DNA of 60,088 bases, from IMG/VR virus record IMGVR_UViG_3300021963_006531, positions 1-60,088 of that record. One strand, given 5' to 3'. The notes beneath the pieces were generated by a model that worked only from the letters and a program-made list of their open reading frames with translations, ran no database searches and was not told the DNA's origin. Both the position numbers and the translations under genes were made by a program. The stretch is from a virus. Below, in pieces: positions 27,255-34,545 of this stretch (positions are counted from its first letter, which is position 1; the number at the start of each line of letters is the position of its first letter).

Positions 27255-28171
27255 AACAGTTATGGGTAGAAAAATATCGTCCAAAAACAGTTGACGGTTA
27301 TGTTTTTAGAGACGACAATCAACGTATGCAAGTACAGTCTTGGATTAAACAGGGAAGTATTCCACACTTACTTTTAAGTGGTAGTCCCGGCATTGGAAAA
27401 ACTACTTTGGCAAAACTTCTGCTCAATGAGTTAGAAATTCCAGATTATGATGTATTAGAGATTAATGCATCACGTGAAAGAGGTATTGGGGAAGTTAGAG
27501 ATAGAATTACTAATTTTATTAGCATGATGCCATTTGGTCCTTTCAAGGTAGTATTGCTAGACGAAGCAGACATGCTGACTCCGGAAGCGCAGGCTGCTAT
27601 GCGTGGTGTTATGGAAGAGTATGCAAGTACAAGTCGATTTATTTTGACTTGTAATCATCCTAATCAAATTATACCTGCAATACACAGTCGTTGCCAACAA
27701 TTCCACTTTGAAAAAATTGATCAAACAGAATTTACTGCTCGTGTAGCGACAATTCTTGTTGAAGAAAATATTGAATTTGATTTAGATACTTTGGACACAT
27801 ACGTTAAAGTAACATATCCAGACTTACGTAAATGTATTAATCTAGTTCAACAAAATTGTAGAGACAATTCACTAGTAGCACCCAATTCCAATGATGCAGG
27901 AATGCAAGATTGGAAAATTAAAATGGTAGAATTGTTCAAAGCTGGTAAGATACAAGATGCACGTAAGCTAATTTGTTCAAGTGCTCGACCAGAAGAATTA
28001 GGTAGTGTTTATCGTTGGATGTATGACAATTTAGATGTTTTTAGTAAAGAAGATGAAGTACAGGACCAAGCAGTACTAATCATTAAACAAGGCTTAGTTG
28101 ATCATACGTTGATTGCAGATCCAGAAATTAATCTAAGTGCAACTTTAATTAAATTAGCTAGACTATCATGA
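27251..28171 (+). CDS. 44: sliding-clamp loader large subunit (gp44-like)
   Basis: An AAA+ ATPase of 306 residues of the RFC-small-subunit/gp44 type. It opens with [14 protein letters not shown], and has Walker A GSPGIGKT (residues 44-51), Walker B LLDEAD (about 102-107), sensor 1 in [10 protein letters not shown] and the arginine finger in SRC (146-148). With the small subunit gp62 (not in this window) it opens the clamp gp45 and places it on DNA; gp45 and gp43 are encoded near 51-55 kb. Overlaps on both sides show tight coupling with the cytidylyltransferase and ferredoxin genes. Confidence 0.93.
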   Translation: MKQLWVEKYRPKTVDGYVFRDDNQRMQVQSWIKQGSIPHLLLSGSPGIGKTTLAKLLLNELEIPDYDVLEINASRERGIGEVRDRITNFISMMPFGPFKVVLLDEADMLTPEAQAAMRGVMEEYASTSRFILTCNHPNQIIPAIHSRCQQFHFEKIDQTEFTARVATILVEENIEFDLDTLDTYVKVTYPDLRKCINLVQQNCRDNSLVAPNSNDAGMQDWKIKMVELFKAGKIQDARKLICSSARPEELGSVYRWMYDNLDVFSKEDEVQDQAVLIIKQGLVDHTLIADPEINLSATLIKLARLS

Positions 28172-28491
28172 CATTCTTAGTTACAGAAAATTGTATTAAA
28201 TGCAAATTTACAGACTGCGTTGCAGTTTGTCCAGTTGACTGCTTCCATGAAGGACCAAATTTTCTAGCTATTAATCCAGACGAATGTATTGATTGCGGAG
28301 TATGTGTTCCTGAATGCCCCGCTGATGCGATAGTTGCAGATAATGATGCAACTGTAGATGTTCCATTTTGGCGTGACTTGAATAAAAAATTAAGTAATCA
28401 ATGGCCTGTCATAACTAGGAAAAAAGATCCACTGCCTGATGCAGATCAATGGAACGGAACTCCAAATAAAATAAATTTATTAGAACCATAA
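28168..28491 (+). CDS. FdxA-type 7Fe/8Fe ferredoxin
   Basis: A 107-residue bacterial ferredoxin. The first cluster site is [20 protein letters not shown] and the second [14 protein letters not shown] (CxxCxxCxxxCP), the arrangement of Azotobacter-type FdxA that holds one [4Fe-4S] plus one [3Fe-4S] or a second [4Fe-4S] cluster. The C-terminal extension ([20 protein letters not shown]) is also typical of FdxA. It is a soluble low-potential electron carrier. Its partner is unknown: candidates include host reductases. The iron-sulfur assembly genes at the left end of the window might help load its clusters. Confidence 0.92.
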   Translation: MTFLVTENCIKCKFTDCVAVCPVDCFHEGPNFLAINPDECIDCGVCVPECPADAIVADNDATVDVPFWRDLNKKLSNQWPVITRKKDPLPDADQWNGTPNKINLLEP

Positions 28492-28970
28492 TGAGTAATT
28501 CTGCCAAAGGAAAAGACAGTTATGATTCAAAAATAGGGGATACGCTTGTCCCCTTTTTTAATCGCAATGTAACTCCTTATCCTACAGAAGTTGGCGCTCC
28601 TAATTTTGATTTAATACCTGTATCTAAACAAAAAGATATAATGATAAATCATGCTAGGATGTATGCCCAGCAAGAGTATAACAGAATTATGGAACTGGTT
28701 ACAGTTTTACAAAAACAAGCAGAGTCTATCAAAAGAAGATTAGATATTACTGATGCAGTCCATGCCGCTGAGTATCAATTTCAAGTGGTAATGGGCCAAT
28801 GTTATTGGTTAGTATGGGATACTAGAAAAGAAAAAACGTTATTGACCCACACTGGACCAAAAGACTGGAGTACTGGTGCTCCTGAAGATTATGCCTATCA
28901 AACCCGTGTAAGATATATGGGTGACCATACTTGGTTAGAAGTGGACGAAGAAGGAAATGCTAAAGAATAG
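28491..28970 (+). CDS. DUF2452-like protein
   Basis: A 159-residue protein with PYPTEVGAPNF near the N-terminus, a helical region rich in conserved Gln, Ala and Arg (HARMYAQQEYNRIMELV, KQAESIKRRLDITDA), and a C-terminal part GQCYWLVWDTRKEKTLLTHT then GPKDW. This arrangement matches DUF2452 proteins of bacteria and phages, whose function is unknown. The start codon shares one base with the previous stop (TAATG). It is the last gene before a bidirectional terminator. Confidence 0.7.
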   Translation: MSNSAKGKDSYDSKIGDTLVPFFNRNVTPYPTEVGAPNFDLIPVSKQKDIMINHARMYAQQEYNRIMELVTVLQKQAESIKRRLDITDAVHAAEYQFQVVMGQCYWLVWDTRKEKTLLTHTGPKDWSTGAPEDYAYQTRVRYMGDHTWLEVDEEGNAKE

Positions 28971-28997
28971 AAAAGGGGCAAATTGCCCCTTTTCTTA
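28969..28997. terminator. bidirectional terminator between converging genes
   Basis: AGAAAAGGGGCAA pairs perfectly over 13 bases with TTGCCCCTTTTCT around a single A, running from the stop codon of the DUF2452 gene to the stop codon of phoH. A-rich and T-rich flanks make it work on either strand. Confidence 0.92.
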
Positions 28998-29720
28998 TAA
29001 CGTGTCTCCGTAAAGTGCTAGTATTTCTTTTACAGCATCATGCCTTTCGATATCCTTAACATTAAATTCAACTAAATCTACGGCTCTATGGGTGTTAGTA
29101 GATTTGTATTTTTCAATAAAGTCAACTAGGCCGTTAGCTGTAGGACGGTCGGCTTGTTGCAGGTCGCCAGTGACCGCCATTTTGCTATTTTCTCCAAGTC
29201 TAGTTAGTAACATCTTCATTTGACTTGGCGTTGCGTTTTGCATTTCGTCAGCAATAATAAAACTGTTTTTAAAAGTCCTCCCTCTCATATAGGCCAATGG
29301 GCTAATTTCCAAGATTCCGTCTTCCATCATTCCTGCAATTTCTTGCGGAGTATAATGTTCTTCAAAGACGTCAAAAATGGGCCTAGTCCAAGGAGCCATT
29401 TTTTCATTCAACGTTCCAGGTAAGAATCCATGCTCTTCGTCAACACTGACTGCTGGGCGTGTTATAACTATTTTTTCGACAGTTCCTTCTTGCAATGATT
29501 TAATAGCCATTTGCACACCCAATAGAGTTTTGCCCGTTCCCGCAGGACCGATAGCAAATACTATATATTTTCGTGGATTTTTGAGCAGTTCTAAATAAGT
29601 TTCCTGCGATAAATTGCGAGGAACTATATGAACCTGACGTTTTTTGTGCTGAAATTTTTTAATCTCAATGAGATTGCTGTTTTGTGAACTGTTACGTTCA
29701 CGCTGTTTCGCTCTTGACAA
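28995..29720 (-). CDS. phoH: PhoH-like ATPase
   Basis: A P-loop ATPase of 241 residues. Walker A is GPAGTGKT (58-65); later come TRPAVSVDEEHGFLPGTLNE and the Walker B region IIADEMQNATPSQMKMLLTR, followed by TGDLQQ, all hallmarks of the PhoH family, a helicase-related ATPase widespread in marine phages. The start is taken as TTG at 29720 because the site AAGGAGG lies six bases before it, while the longer frame upstream has no such signal and an unlikely composition. It is transcribed away from the genes at 29.8 kb, with a late core TAAATA at 29760-29755 on its strand. Confidence 0.9.
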   Translation of the reverse strand: MSRAKQRERNSSQNSNLIEIKKFQHKKRQVHIVPRNLSQETYLELLKNPRKYIVFAIGPAGTGKTLLGVQMAIKSLQEGTVEKIVITRPAVSVDEEHGFLPGTLNEKMAPWTRPIFDVFEEHYTPQEIAGMMEDGILEISPLAYMRGRTFKNSFIIADEMQNATPSQMKMLLTRLGENSKMAVTGDLQQADRPTANGLVDFIEKYKSTNTHRAVDLVEFNVKDIERHDAVKEILALYGDTL

Positions 29721-29748
29721 TGAACACCTCCTTGTAAATCGCGACCTG

Positions 29749-29762
29749 CATTGATATTTAAT
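29749..29762 (-). promoter_or_regulatory. late promoter for phoH
   Basis: Minus-strand TAAATATCA (core 29760-29755), expected start near 29749, leader of about 29 bases with AAGGAGG. It is the divergent partner of the plus-strand TAAATATCA at 29804. Confidence 0.6.
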
Positions 29763-29801
29763 CAGGTCTGAAAAAAGGCAGCTCATATACCCAAATTTTT
29801 T

Positions 29802-29814
29802 GCTAAATATCATT
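29802..29814 (+). promoter_or_regulatory. late promoter for the 29.8 kb genes
   Basis: CTAAATATCA with core at 29804-29809; expected start near 29815, followed by GAGG and ATG at 29827. Confidence 0.65.
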
Positions 29815-29826
29815 GAGGACTAAAAA

Positions 29827-30354
29827 ATGCTAGATATCATCGACGTAATTAAGAATACTAAAGAGGTTTATGGGGCAAATAGCAGTATCAGTATCTTGAA
29901 AGATTTCGAGAGGGTACTGGACGAGCTTGATTTGTATGTTTTTGAGAACTGGGAAGATGGCGAACTCGTTGAAGGCCCAATTGTCAATAGATATACAGTT
30001 GAATGCTCTTTTATGTGGCCGCATGATAAAATGCCTAATCCAGATGGTGGCAAACGTCTGTTAGATTACGACTGTAAAGTACTTTATAGAAAAGACAAAC
30101 TATTAAAACCACGCAAAGTATTAAGCCCTGACGACTATCGTCCAGGTAGTAAAAAAGGAAAAATTGACGAACACTCTGTTTGGGTAGTAACAATTTTAAT
30201 GCCTAAAAAATTAATGCAAGACATTTACCAAGGCTACGTTAAAAAAGAAAATGATAAAATGGCAGATGATATGAGAATTCAACAATCTTCCATTGGAGAG
30301 GCAATGCCTGATGCAAATGTAGAACAAAATGCGGAGATACAGCCAAATGCCTAA
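29827..30354 (+). CDS. conserved hypothetical protein, late gene
   Basis: A 175-residue acidic protein without a recognised domain. It has recognisable phrases (CSFMWPHDKMPNPDGGKRLL, YDCKVLYRKDKLLKPRKVL) and a hydrophilic C-terminal tail rich in Gln, Asn and Glu. A late promoter precedes it and it overlaps the next gene, so both are probably late products, such as virion or assembly components. No transmembrane segment or catalytic motif is seen. Confidence 0.6.
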   Translation: MLDIIDVIKNTKEVYGANSSISILKDFERVLDELDLYVFENWEDGELVEGPIVNRYTVECSFMWPHDKMPNPDGGKRLLDYDCKVLYRKDKLLKPRKVLSPDDYRPGSKKGKIDEHSVWVVTILMPKKLMQDIYQGYVKKENDKMADDMRIQQSSIGEAMPDANVEQNAEIQPNA

Positions 30355-31084
30355 ACAACTTAATGAAGGCTTAAAGGCCAAAGATTTAGAACATTTTGTT
30401 AATGATACATTTTTAGTTGACACCTATAAAAGTAAAATGGGTGAGGATAAAGATGTTTCAGTAATAAGCTTCAAAGTTAAGGATCGATTACCTGCATTAG
30501 ATTTAATGGAGTTTATTGAAAGAGGCTACGGATTTGTATTAGATGCAGACATAAGTAGCGGCGAAGAAGCAGACGGAAAATACAGTGTATTTGTTGAAAT
30601 TGAACGTGATCGAAAACTTGCAGAAAGAATTGAGGAAATTATCACTGGAGTAACTAAATTAACAGGCATTGATAATTGGCGTTTTAGATATCACAAAGAA
30701 TGGCAAGGAAAACCATATAGCATGGCGTTAATTGCTGAAACTATTCCATCAACTCCTGAAGCATACTTAATGTTTCTTCAAGAGTCCAAAAATGAAGAAG
30801 TGAAAACTTTTTTAAGTGATGTATTGTATGATGATATTGTTTTTGAAAATAACATTATGACAATATATAGACCGTTTGTTGACGGTCTAAAATTTCAAAT
30901 TCGTAACATTGGTGATTACAAAACAGTTATGAATGAAAGCAATGCTGATATTAAACTAGACGAGCAATCTAATGCTCAGACTGTCTTCTTAAGTAAAATT
31001 TTTAAAAATTATGAAGTAATTAAATTAGGTGAAAATTTTATGATTAGAAGAAATGATCAGTCAATACTAGTCAAACCACTATGA
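30347..31084 (+). CDS. conserved hypothetical protein
   Basis: A 245-residue protein of unknown function. The ATG at 30347 (MPKQLNEGLKAKDLEHF) is preferred over one six codons upstream because it reduces the overlap with the preceding gene. It has a mixed alpha/beta composition with a charged middle (YSVFVEIERDRKLAERIEEI) and ends in NFMIRRNDQSILVKPL. The AGGGCGAAAA stretch after its stop carries the ribosome binding site of the endolysin. The late promoter upstream of its neighbour suggests late expression. Confidence 0.6.
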   Translation: MPKQLNEGLKAKDLEHFVNDTFLVDTYKSKMGEDKDVSVISFKVKDRLPALDLMEFIERGYGFVLDADISSGEEADGKYSVFVEIERDRKLAERIEEIITGVTKLTGIDNWRFRYHKEWQGKPYSMALIAETIPSTPEAYLMFLQESKNEEVKTFLSDVLYDDIVFENNIMTIYRPFVDGLKFQIRNIGDYKTVMNESNADIKLDEQSNAQTVFLSKIFKNYEVIKLGENFMIRRNDQSILVKPL

Positions 31085-31093
31085 GGGCGAAAA

Positions 31094-31732
31094 ATGAGTT
31101 TTACATTTGATTTTAGAAAAGACCAACTAGCACAAATTATTCCTGGCAATCCTTATTTGGATCACTGGTTCCATGCACTGGAAGAAATTTTACCGGAATA
31201 CGAAATTAATACACCACAACGTGTGGCTGCTTTCTTAGCACAATGCGCTCACGAGTCGGGCGGCTTCCGTGCATTAAAAGAAAACTTAAATTACAAAGCC
31301 GCAACATTGCGTAAAATTTTTCCTAAGTATTTTCCAGATGATGCCATAGCTAATCGTTACGCCAGTTTGCCAAATAAACAAGAAGCTATCGCTAATCGTG
31401 TTTATTGCAATCGTATGGGTAACGGTGACGAAGCTAGCGGTGACGGTTATCGTTACTGTGGTCGTGGATTAATTCAGTTAACTGGTAAAGACAATTATAC
31501 TTGGTTTGCTGCCAGTTTAGAAATACCAGTTGAAGAAGCCGCAGAATATTTGCAGACATTTGAAGGCGCTGTACAAAGTGCTTGCTGGTTCTGGGAAACT
31601 AATAATTTAAATGTCCAAGCAGATGCAGGCGATATTAAGTTAATGACCAAAAAAATCAACGGCGGCTACATTGGATTAGATGACCGCGTCAAGCATTACA
31701 ATCACGCACTACACGTTTTTGGAGCACACTAA
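31094..31732 (+). CDS. GH19 (chitinase-like) endolysin
   Basis: A 212-residue lysozyme of glycoside hydrolase family 19. The catalytic glutamate is in CAHESGGF (E54), followed by LNYKAATLRKIFPKYF, the NRMGNGDEASGDGYRYCGRG segment and LIQLTGKDNY, all standard in GH19 phage endolysins. It has no signal peptide, so it would accumulate in the cytoplasm and need a holin. It leads the lysis cassette: spanin genes follow directly and a probable holin lies 1.3 kb downstream. It cuts the glycan strands of peptidoglycan. Confidence 0.93.
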   Translation: MSFTFDFRKDQLAQIIPGNPYLDHWFHALEEILPEYEINTPQRVAAFLAQCAHESGGFRALKENLNYKAATLRKIFPKYFPDDAIANRYASLPNKQEAIANRVYCNRMGNGDEASGDGYRYCGRGLIQLTGKDNYTWFAASLEIPVEEAAEYLQTFEGAVQSACWFWETNNLNVQADAGDIKLMTKKINGGYIGLDDRVKHYNHALHVFGAH

Positions 31733-31733
31733 T

Positions 31734-32216
31734 ATGTGGCAATTTCAATGGATGTTAAGTTTAATTCCAGATAGTATTTTTGTTTGGATAACTTACATTT
31801 TGATGATCATTGGTGCTGGATTATACGTGGCCAGCAAATTAGTTAAATGGATTCCATTGATGGGACAATATAAACTCCCAGCAGAATTAATTGGTATTAT
31901 AGTATTATTAGCTGGTACATATCTATTTGGTGGCTACGGAGTAGAGATGAGCTGGAGAGATAAAGTAAAGCAACTTGAAGAAAAAATTAGAATAGCAGAA
32001 GAAAAAAGTGCTCAAGTTAATACCGTTATACAAGAAAAAATTGTATATAAAACTAAAGTTATTAAACAAAAAGAAATTGAGTACATTGATCGAATCAAAG
32101 AAGTAGAAAAAATAATCGATGCAAAGTGCGAAGTTGATCCTGTTGCTATTGACATTCTTAACAAAGCGGCTAGTGATCCAACTAAATCAGAAACTAATTC
32201 AGGAGAAACAAAATGA
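31734..32216 (+). CDS. inner-membrane spanin-like protein (Rz-type)
   Basis: A 160-residue protein with two hydrophobic segments (about residues 13-38 and 50-72) followed by a long coiled coil (KQLEEKIRIAEEKSAQVN, then KVIKQKEIEYIDRIKEVEK). The ATG at 31734, after GGAG, is used; an upstream frame overlaps the endolysin. The gene overlaps the following lipoprotein gene by four bases, the usual layout of i-spanin/o-spanin pairs. Classical i-spanins have a single membrane segment, so the extra one could give a holin-like or different topology. Confidence 0.7.
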   Translation: MWQFQWMLSLIPDSIFVWITYILMIIGAGLYVASKLVKWIPLMGQYKLPAELIGIIVLLAGTYLFGGYGVEMSWRDKVKQLEEKIRIAEEKSAQVNTVIQEKIVYKTKVIKQKEIEYIDRIKEVEKIIDAKCEVDPVAIDILNKAASDPTKSETNSGETK

Positions 32217-32476
32217 AATATTTGCTTGTTTCGCTTGTATTTTTGACCGGCTGTTCTACTACAGTTCCAGTAACATTAAAATTTCCTACTATTCCTCCAG
32301 AGCTTGCAGAAGCATGTCCTGAACTAGAAAAAACTCCAGAAGGAACTACTCAGTTAAGCAAAACTTTAGAAGTCGTAGTGAGGAATTACAGTAAGTATCA
32401 TCAATGTAAAACCAAAGTTGATGCCTGGAACGAGTGGTATCAGGAAAACAAGAAAATTTACGATTCAATTAAATAG
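32213..32476 (+). CDS. outer-membrane spanin-like lipoprotein (Rz1-type)
   Basis: An 87-residue lipoprotein with signal peptide KYLLVSLVFLTGC; the lipobox LTGC places the lipidated cysteine at residue 14. The mature part is Pro/Glu-rich at first (KFPTIPPELAEACPELEKTP) and then helical. Its overlap with the coiled-coil membrane gene upstream and the position after the endolysin fit an o-spanin that bridges to the i-spanin and fuses the two membranes at lysis. This implies a Gram-negative host. Confidence 0.75.
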   Translation: MKYLLVSLVFLTGCSTTVPVTLKFPTIPPELAEACPELEKTPEGTTQLSKTLEVVVRNYSKYHQCKTKVDAWNEWYQENKKIYDSIK

Positions 32477-32497
32477 TAGCATATAAAGGAGCAACAA

Positions 32498-33061
32498 ATG
32501 GCATTACATGATACCATTTTAAAGATGATTAATAAAGAACCAAAAGATGAGGGTGCACCAAAACCCCCAGCAGGTTCACGTAGCGAGCGAGAAGCAAAAA
32601 TAAAAGACAAGGCAGGTATGGTCATTTCTGTATTTGCGTTGTTCTTAGCAGTAAATTCATGGTACGGTGGCAAGTTATCTAGCACAGTATTAAACAATAC
32701 ACTAGGTGCTAACAATGCTTGGGCACAATATCAAGCAAAAAATAACCGTTTAGTAAGTTATGAAATTGCCAGCAAGACAACTAGTGACCCTGCTCTAAAG
32801 AAAGAATTTAAAGCAGAAGCAGAACGTATGGACGGCGATAAGAAAGAAATTGCTGTTAATGCACGTAAGATGGAAGCAGATCGCGAACTAGCCAAGAAGT
32901 CTAGTCCATGGATTGGCTATGCATCAACAGCATACCAACTAGCCATTGTTGTATTATCAGCAAGTATTTTAGCAGTTAGTATGCCTATGTTTTGGGCAAG
33001 TTTTGCAGTAGCAGGTGTTGGGTTATTTTTAAGTGCCCAAGGCGTGTTACTATTTTTATAA
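32498..33061 (+). CDS. DUF4337-like membrane protein
   Basis: A 187-residue membrane protein with a hydrophobic segment at about residues 41-57, a central soluble domain beginning NTLGANNAWAQYQAKNNR (the NxxWxxYQAK phrase typical of DUF4337 bacterial membrane proteins), and two more hydrophobic segments at the C-terminus. The family's function is unknown. It has a good ribosome binding site (AAGGAG) and lies between the spanin pair and the putative holin, so it may modify the host envelope or the lysis process. Confidence 0.65.
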   Translation: MALHDTILKMINKEPKDEGAPKPPAGSRSEREAKIKDKAGMVISVFALFLAVNSWYGGKLSSTVLNNTLGANNAWAQYQAKNNRLVSYEIASKTTSDPALKKEFKAEAERMDGDKKEIAVNARKMEADRELAKKSSPWIGYASTAYQLAIVVLSASILAVSMPMFWASFAVAGVGLFLSAQGVLLFL

Positions 33062-33078
33062 AAGGTTAGGAGCGACAA

Positions 33079-33600
33079 ATGAGCGAAGAAGTTAAAAGCG
33101 CAAGCGAACAGAAAAAAGAAGATTGGATGAATAGCAAATGGCGTCCAATGATGGGATGGATGTACATGGTTGTCTGTATGATGGACATGGTTGTATTTCC
33201 AATTTTATGGAGTTTACTACAAACCCTAACACATACCCAAATTACACAATGGAATCCATTAACATTACAAGGTGCTGGATTATTCCATATCGCAATGGGT
33301 GCTGTATTAGGTATTGCGGCATTTGGTCGTACACAAGAAAAATTAGGCGGAGCAAACAATGGCGGAGCACAAGTACCATCAAGCAACTTTACAGCACCTA
33401 GCGCACCTTCGTCAGGATTTGGCGCACCAACTACGCCAAGTTTCGGAGCACCAAGCACCCCAAGTAGCTTTGGCGGAGGCAGCTTTGGAGGCGCACCTAG
33501 CAAACCAGCAAGTGCTCCAACGTATAGTGCTCCAACATCAGTAATGACTAGTAGTACTGGAAAACCAATGCCAGTACAACCTGACCAACCAGAACTCTAA
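33079..33600 (+). CDS. putative holin with proline/serine-rich tail
   Basis: A 173-residue membrane protein. The first 90 residues contain SKWRPMMGWMYMVVCMMDMV and a second hydrophobic stretch LFHIAMGAVLGIAAFG, resembling three-helix phage holins that start with an RP motif before the first membrane helix. The last 80 residues are a low-complexity tail of Ala, Pro, Ser, Gly (SGFGAPTTPSFGAPSTPSS). Location in the lysis cluster supports a holin role; the long cytoplasmic or periplasmic tail is unusual. Alternative: a membrane structural protein. Confidence 0.6.
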   Translation: MSEEVKSASEQKKEDWMNSKWRPMMGWMYMVVCMMDMVVFPILWSLLQTLTHTQITQWNPLTLQGAGLFHIAMGAVLGIAAFGRTQEKLGGANNGGAQVPSSNFTAPSAPSSGFGAPTTPSFGAPSTPSSFGGGSFGGAPSKPASAPTYSAPTSVMTSSTGKPMPVQPDQPEL

Positions 33601-33612
33601 AAGGAGAGTATT

Positions 33613-33861
33613 ATGAAAAAATTAGTAGCATTGTTAGTAGCTTCAGTATTTGCTATGCCAATTATGGCAGCAGATGCTCCTGCGAAACCAGAAACCAAAA
33701 AAGTTTGTGTAATGCAAAAAGATGCTAAAACTGGAAAAGAAAAAGAAGTTTGTAAGAATGTAAAAATCCATAAAAAGCATGAAGGCACAAAACCTGAAGA
33801 TGTTAAAAAAGCTGAACCAGCTAAAAAAGAACCAGCTAAAAAGGACGCTGTTAAGAAATGA
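33613..33861 (+). CDS. small secreted lysine-rich protein
   Basis: An 82-residue protein with a clear signal peptide (MKKLVALLVASVFAMPIMAA, cut probably after AMA or nearby) and a mature part rich in Lys, Ala, Pro and Glu (KKAEPAKKEPAKKDAVKK), plus two cysteines in KVCVMQKDAKTGKEKEVC. It is probably periplasmic. Ribosome binding site AAGGAG. Homologous to nothing I recognise; the Lys/Pro repeats suggest binding to peptidoglycan or DNA, which is inference. Confidence 0.65.
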   Translation: MKKLVALLVASVFAMPIMAADAPAKPETKKVCVMQKDAKTGKEKEVCKNVKIHKKHEGTKPEDVKKAEPAKKEPAKKDAVKK

Positions 33862-34250
33862 AAAAATTCCTTATTGCAATCAGTATTGTTAGTTTAACAG
33901 GCTGTGCTAGTATTAAGGAAATTATCCCTAGCTTTTCAGATCCAAATCAATCTGCTAAAATTATTGATGTAAGACAAAGTGTGGAGCAACTAGATTGCAA
34001 ACAAGTCCATGCTCCACAAGCTAAAAAAATCAAAGATAATTTAGATTGGTTTGAATTATATTCTGTAAGTAAAGGATGGCGTCAAAATGATGTTCTCAAA
34101 TTGATTAAACCAATGCAAGAAACTGTAGATGAATTTTACAAGCGTAGTACTGCTGAAAAACAAGGTTCAGATGCATATTGTGAAATCAAAAAGAAAGTCA
34201 TGAAAGTTCAAGCTGAAAAAGCCGCAACGGCAATATTAGGGAGATTCTAA
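33858..34250 (+). CDS. lipoprotein of unknown function
   Basis: A 130-residue lipoprotein: signal KKFLIAISIVSLTGCASIKE with lipobox LTGC (Cys 16). The mature part is helical with two further cysteines (QLDCKQV and AYCEIKK). It overlaps the secreted lysine-rich gene by four bases. Possible roles: surface exclusion against superinfecting phage, or a second spanin component. No family recognised. Confidence 0.7.
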   Translation: MKKFLIAISIVSLTGCASIKEIIPSFSDPNQSAKIIDVRQSVEQLDCKQVHAPQAKKIKDNLDWFELYSVSKGWRQNDVLKLIKPMQETVDEFYKRSTAEKQGSDAYCEIKKKVMKVQAEKAATAILGRF

Positions 34251-34481
34251 ATGATTAATGATTTGATTACATTATCACAAGACAATGGTCCAATTGGTGA
34301 GAGAGCAAGAATTGCTTTACAGTTAACTGAGCAAGTTAATAGACAAGAAATTAGCGCAGACGAGTATCAAGAATTAATGAGAGACTTGACGAGGTTAGAT
34401 GAAGTTACCGAGCAATCAAGTTCTATTGAAATGAAAACTATGTTAGTTTCTGCTATCTATGTAGTTGCTCAATTAGCATAA
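34251..34481 (+). CDS. small hypothetical protein
   Basis: A 76-residue helical protein following the lipoprotein stop immediately. It is acidic, without signal peptide (SQDNGPIGERARIALQLTEQ, then EYQELMRDLTRLDEV). It resembles short unannotated proteins of T4-like marine phages. It ends the transcription unit before the hairpin at 34.5 kb. Confidence 0.55.
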   Translation: MINDLITLSQDNGPIGERARIALQLTEQVNRQEISADEYQELMRDLTRLDEVTEQSSSIEMKTMLVSAIYVVAQLA

Positions 34482-34500
34482 CAATGTTCTTTAACTTTCA

Positions 34501-34530
34501 AAAGGCAGCTTGACAGTTGCCTTTCTTTGT
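34501..34530 (+). terminator. terminator-like hairpin with TTGACA in its loop
   Basis: AAAGGCAGC (34501-34509) pairs with GTTGCCTTT (34516-34524), nine pairs with one G-T, around the loop TTGACA. A CTTTGTT stretch follows. The loop is also the -35 box of the dnaJ promoter. Confidence 0.7.
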
Positions 34531-34545
34531 TATATAATAGTGCTA
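34510..34545 (+). promoter_or_regulatory. consensus early promoter, leaderless, for dnaJ
   Basis: TTGACA (34510-34515), 17 bases, TATAAT (34533-34538). Seven bases after the -10 box is the A of the dnaJ ATG (34545), so the transcript should start at the start codon; no ribosome binding site is present. Confidence 0.85.

Noticed and set aside
29721-29813. Longer N-terminus of PhoH
   Set aside because: The extension would run through both the late core and the AAGGAGG site and has the composition of noncoding DNA; TTG at 29720 has the proper signal.
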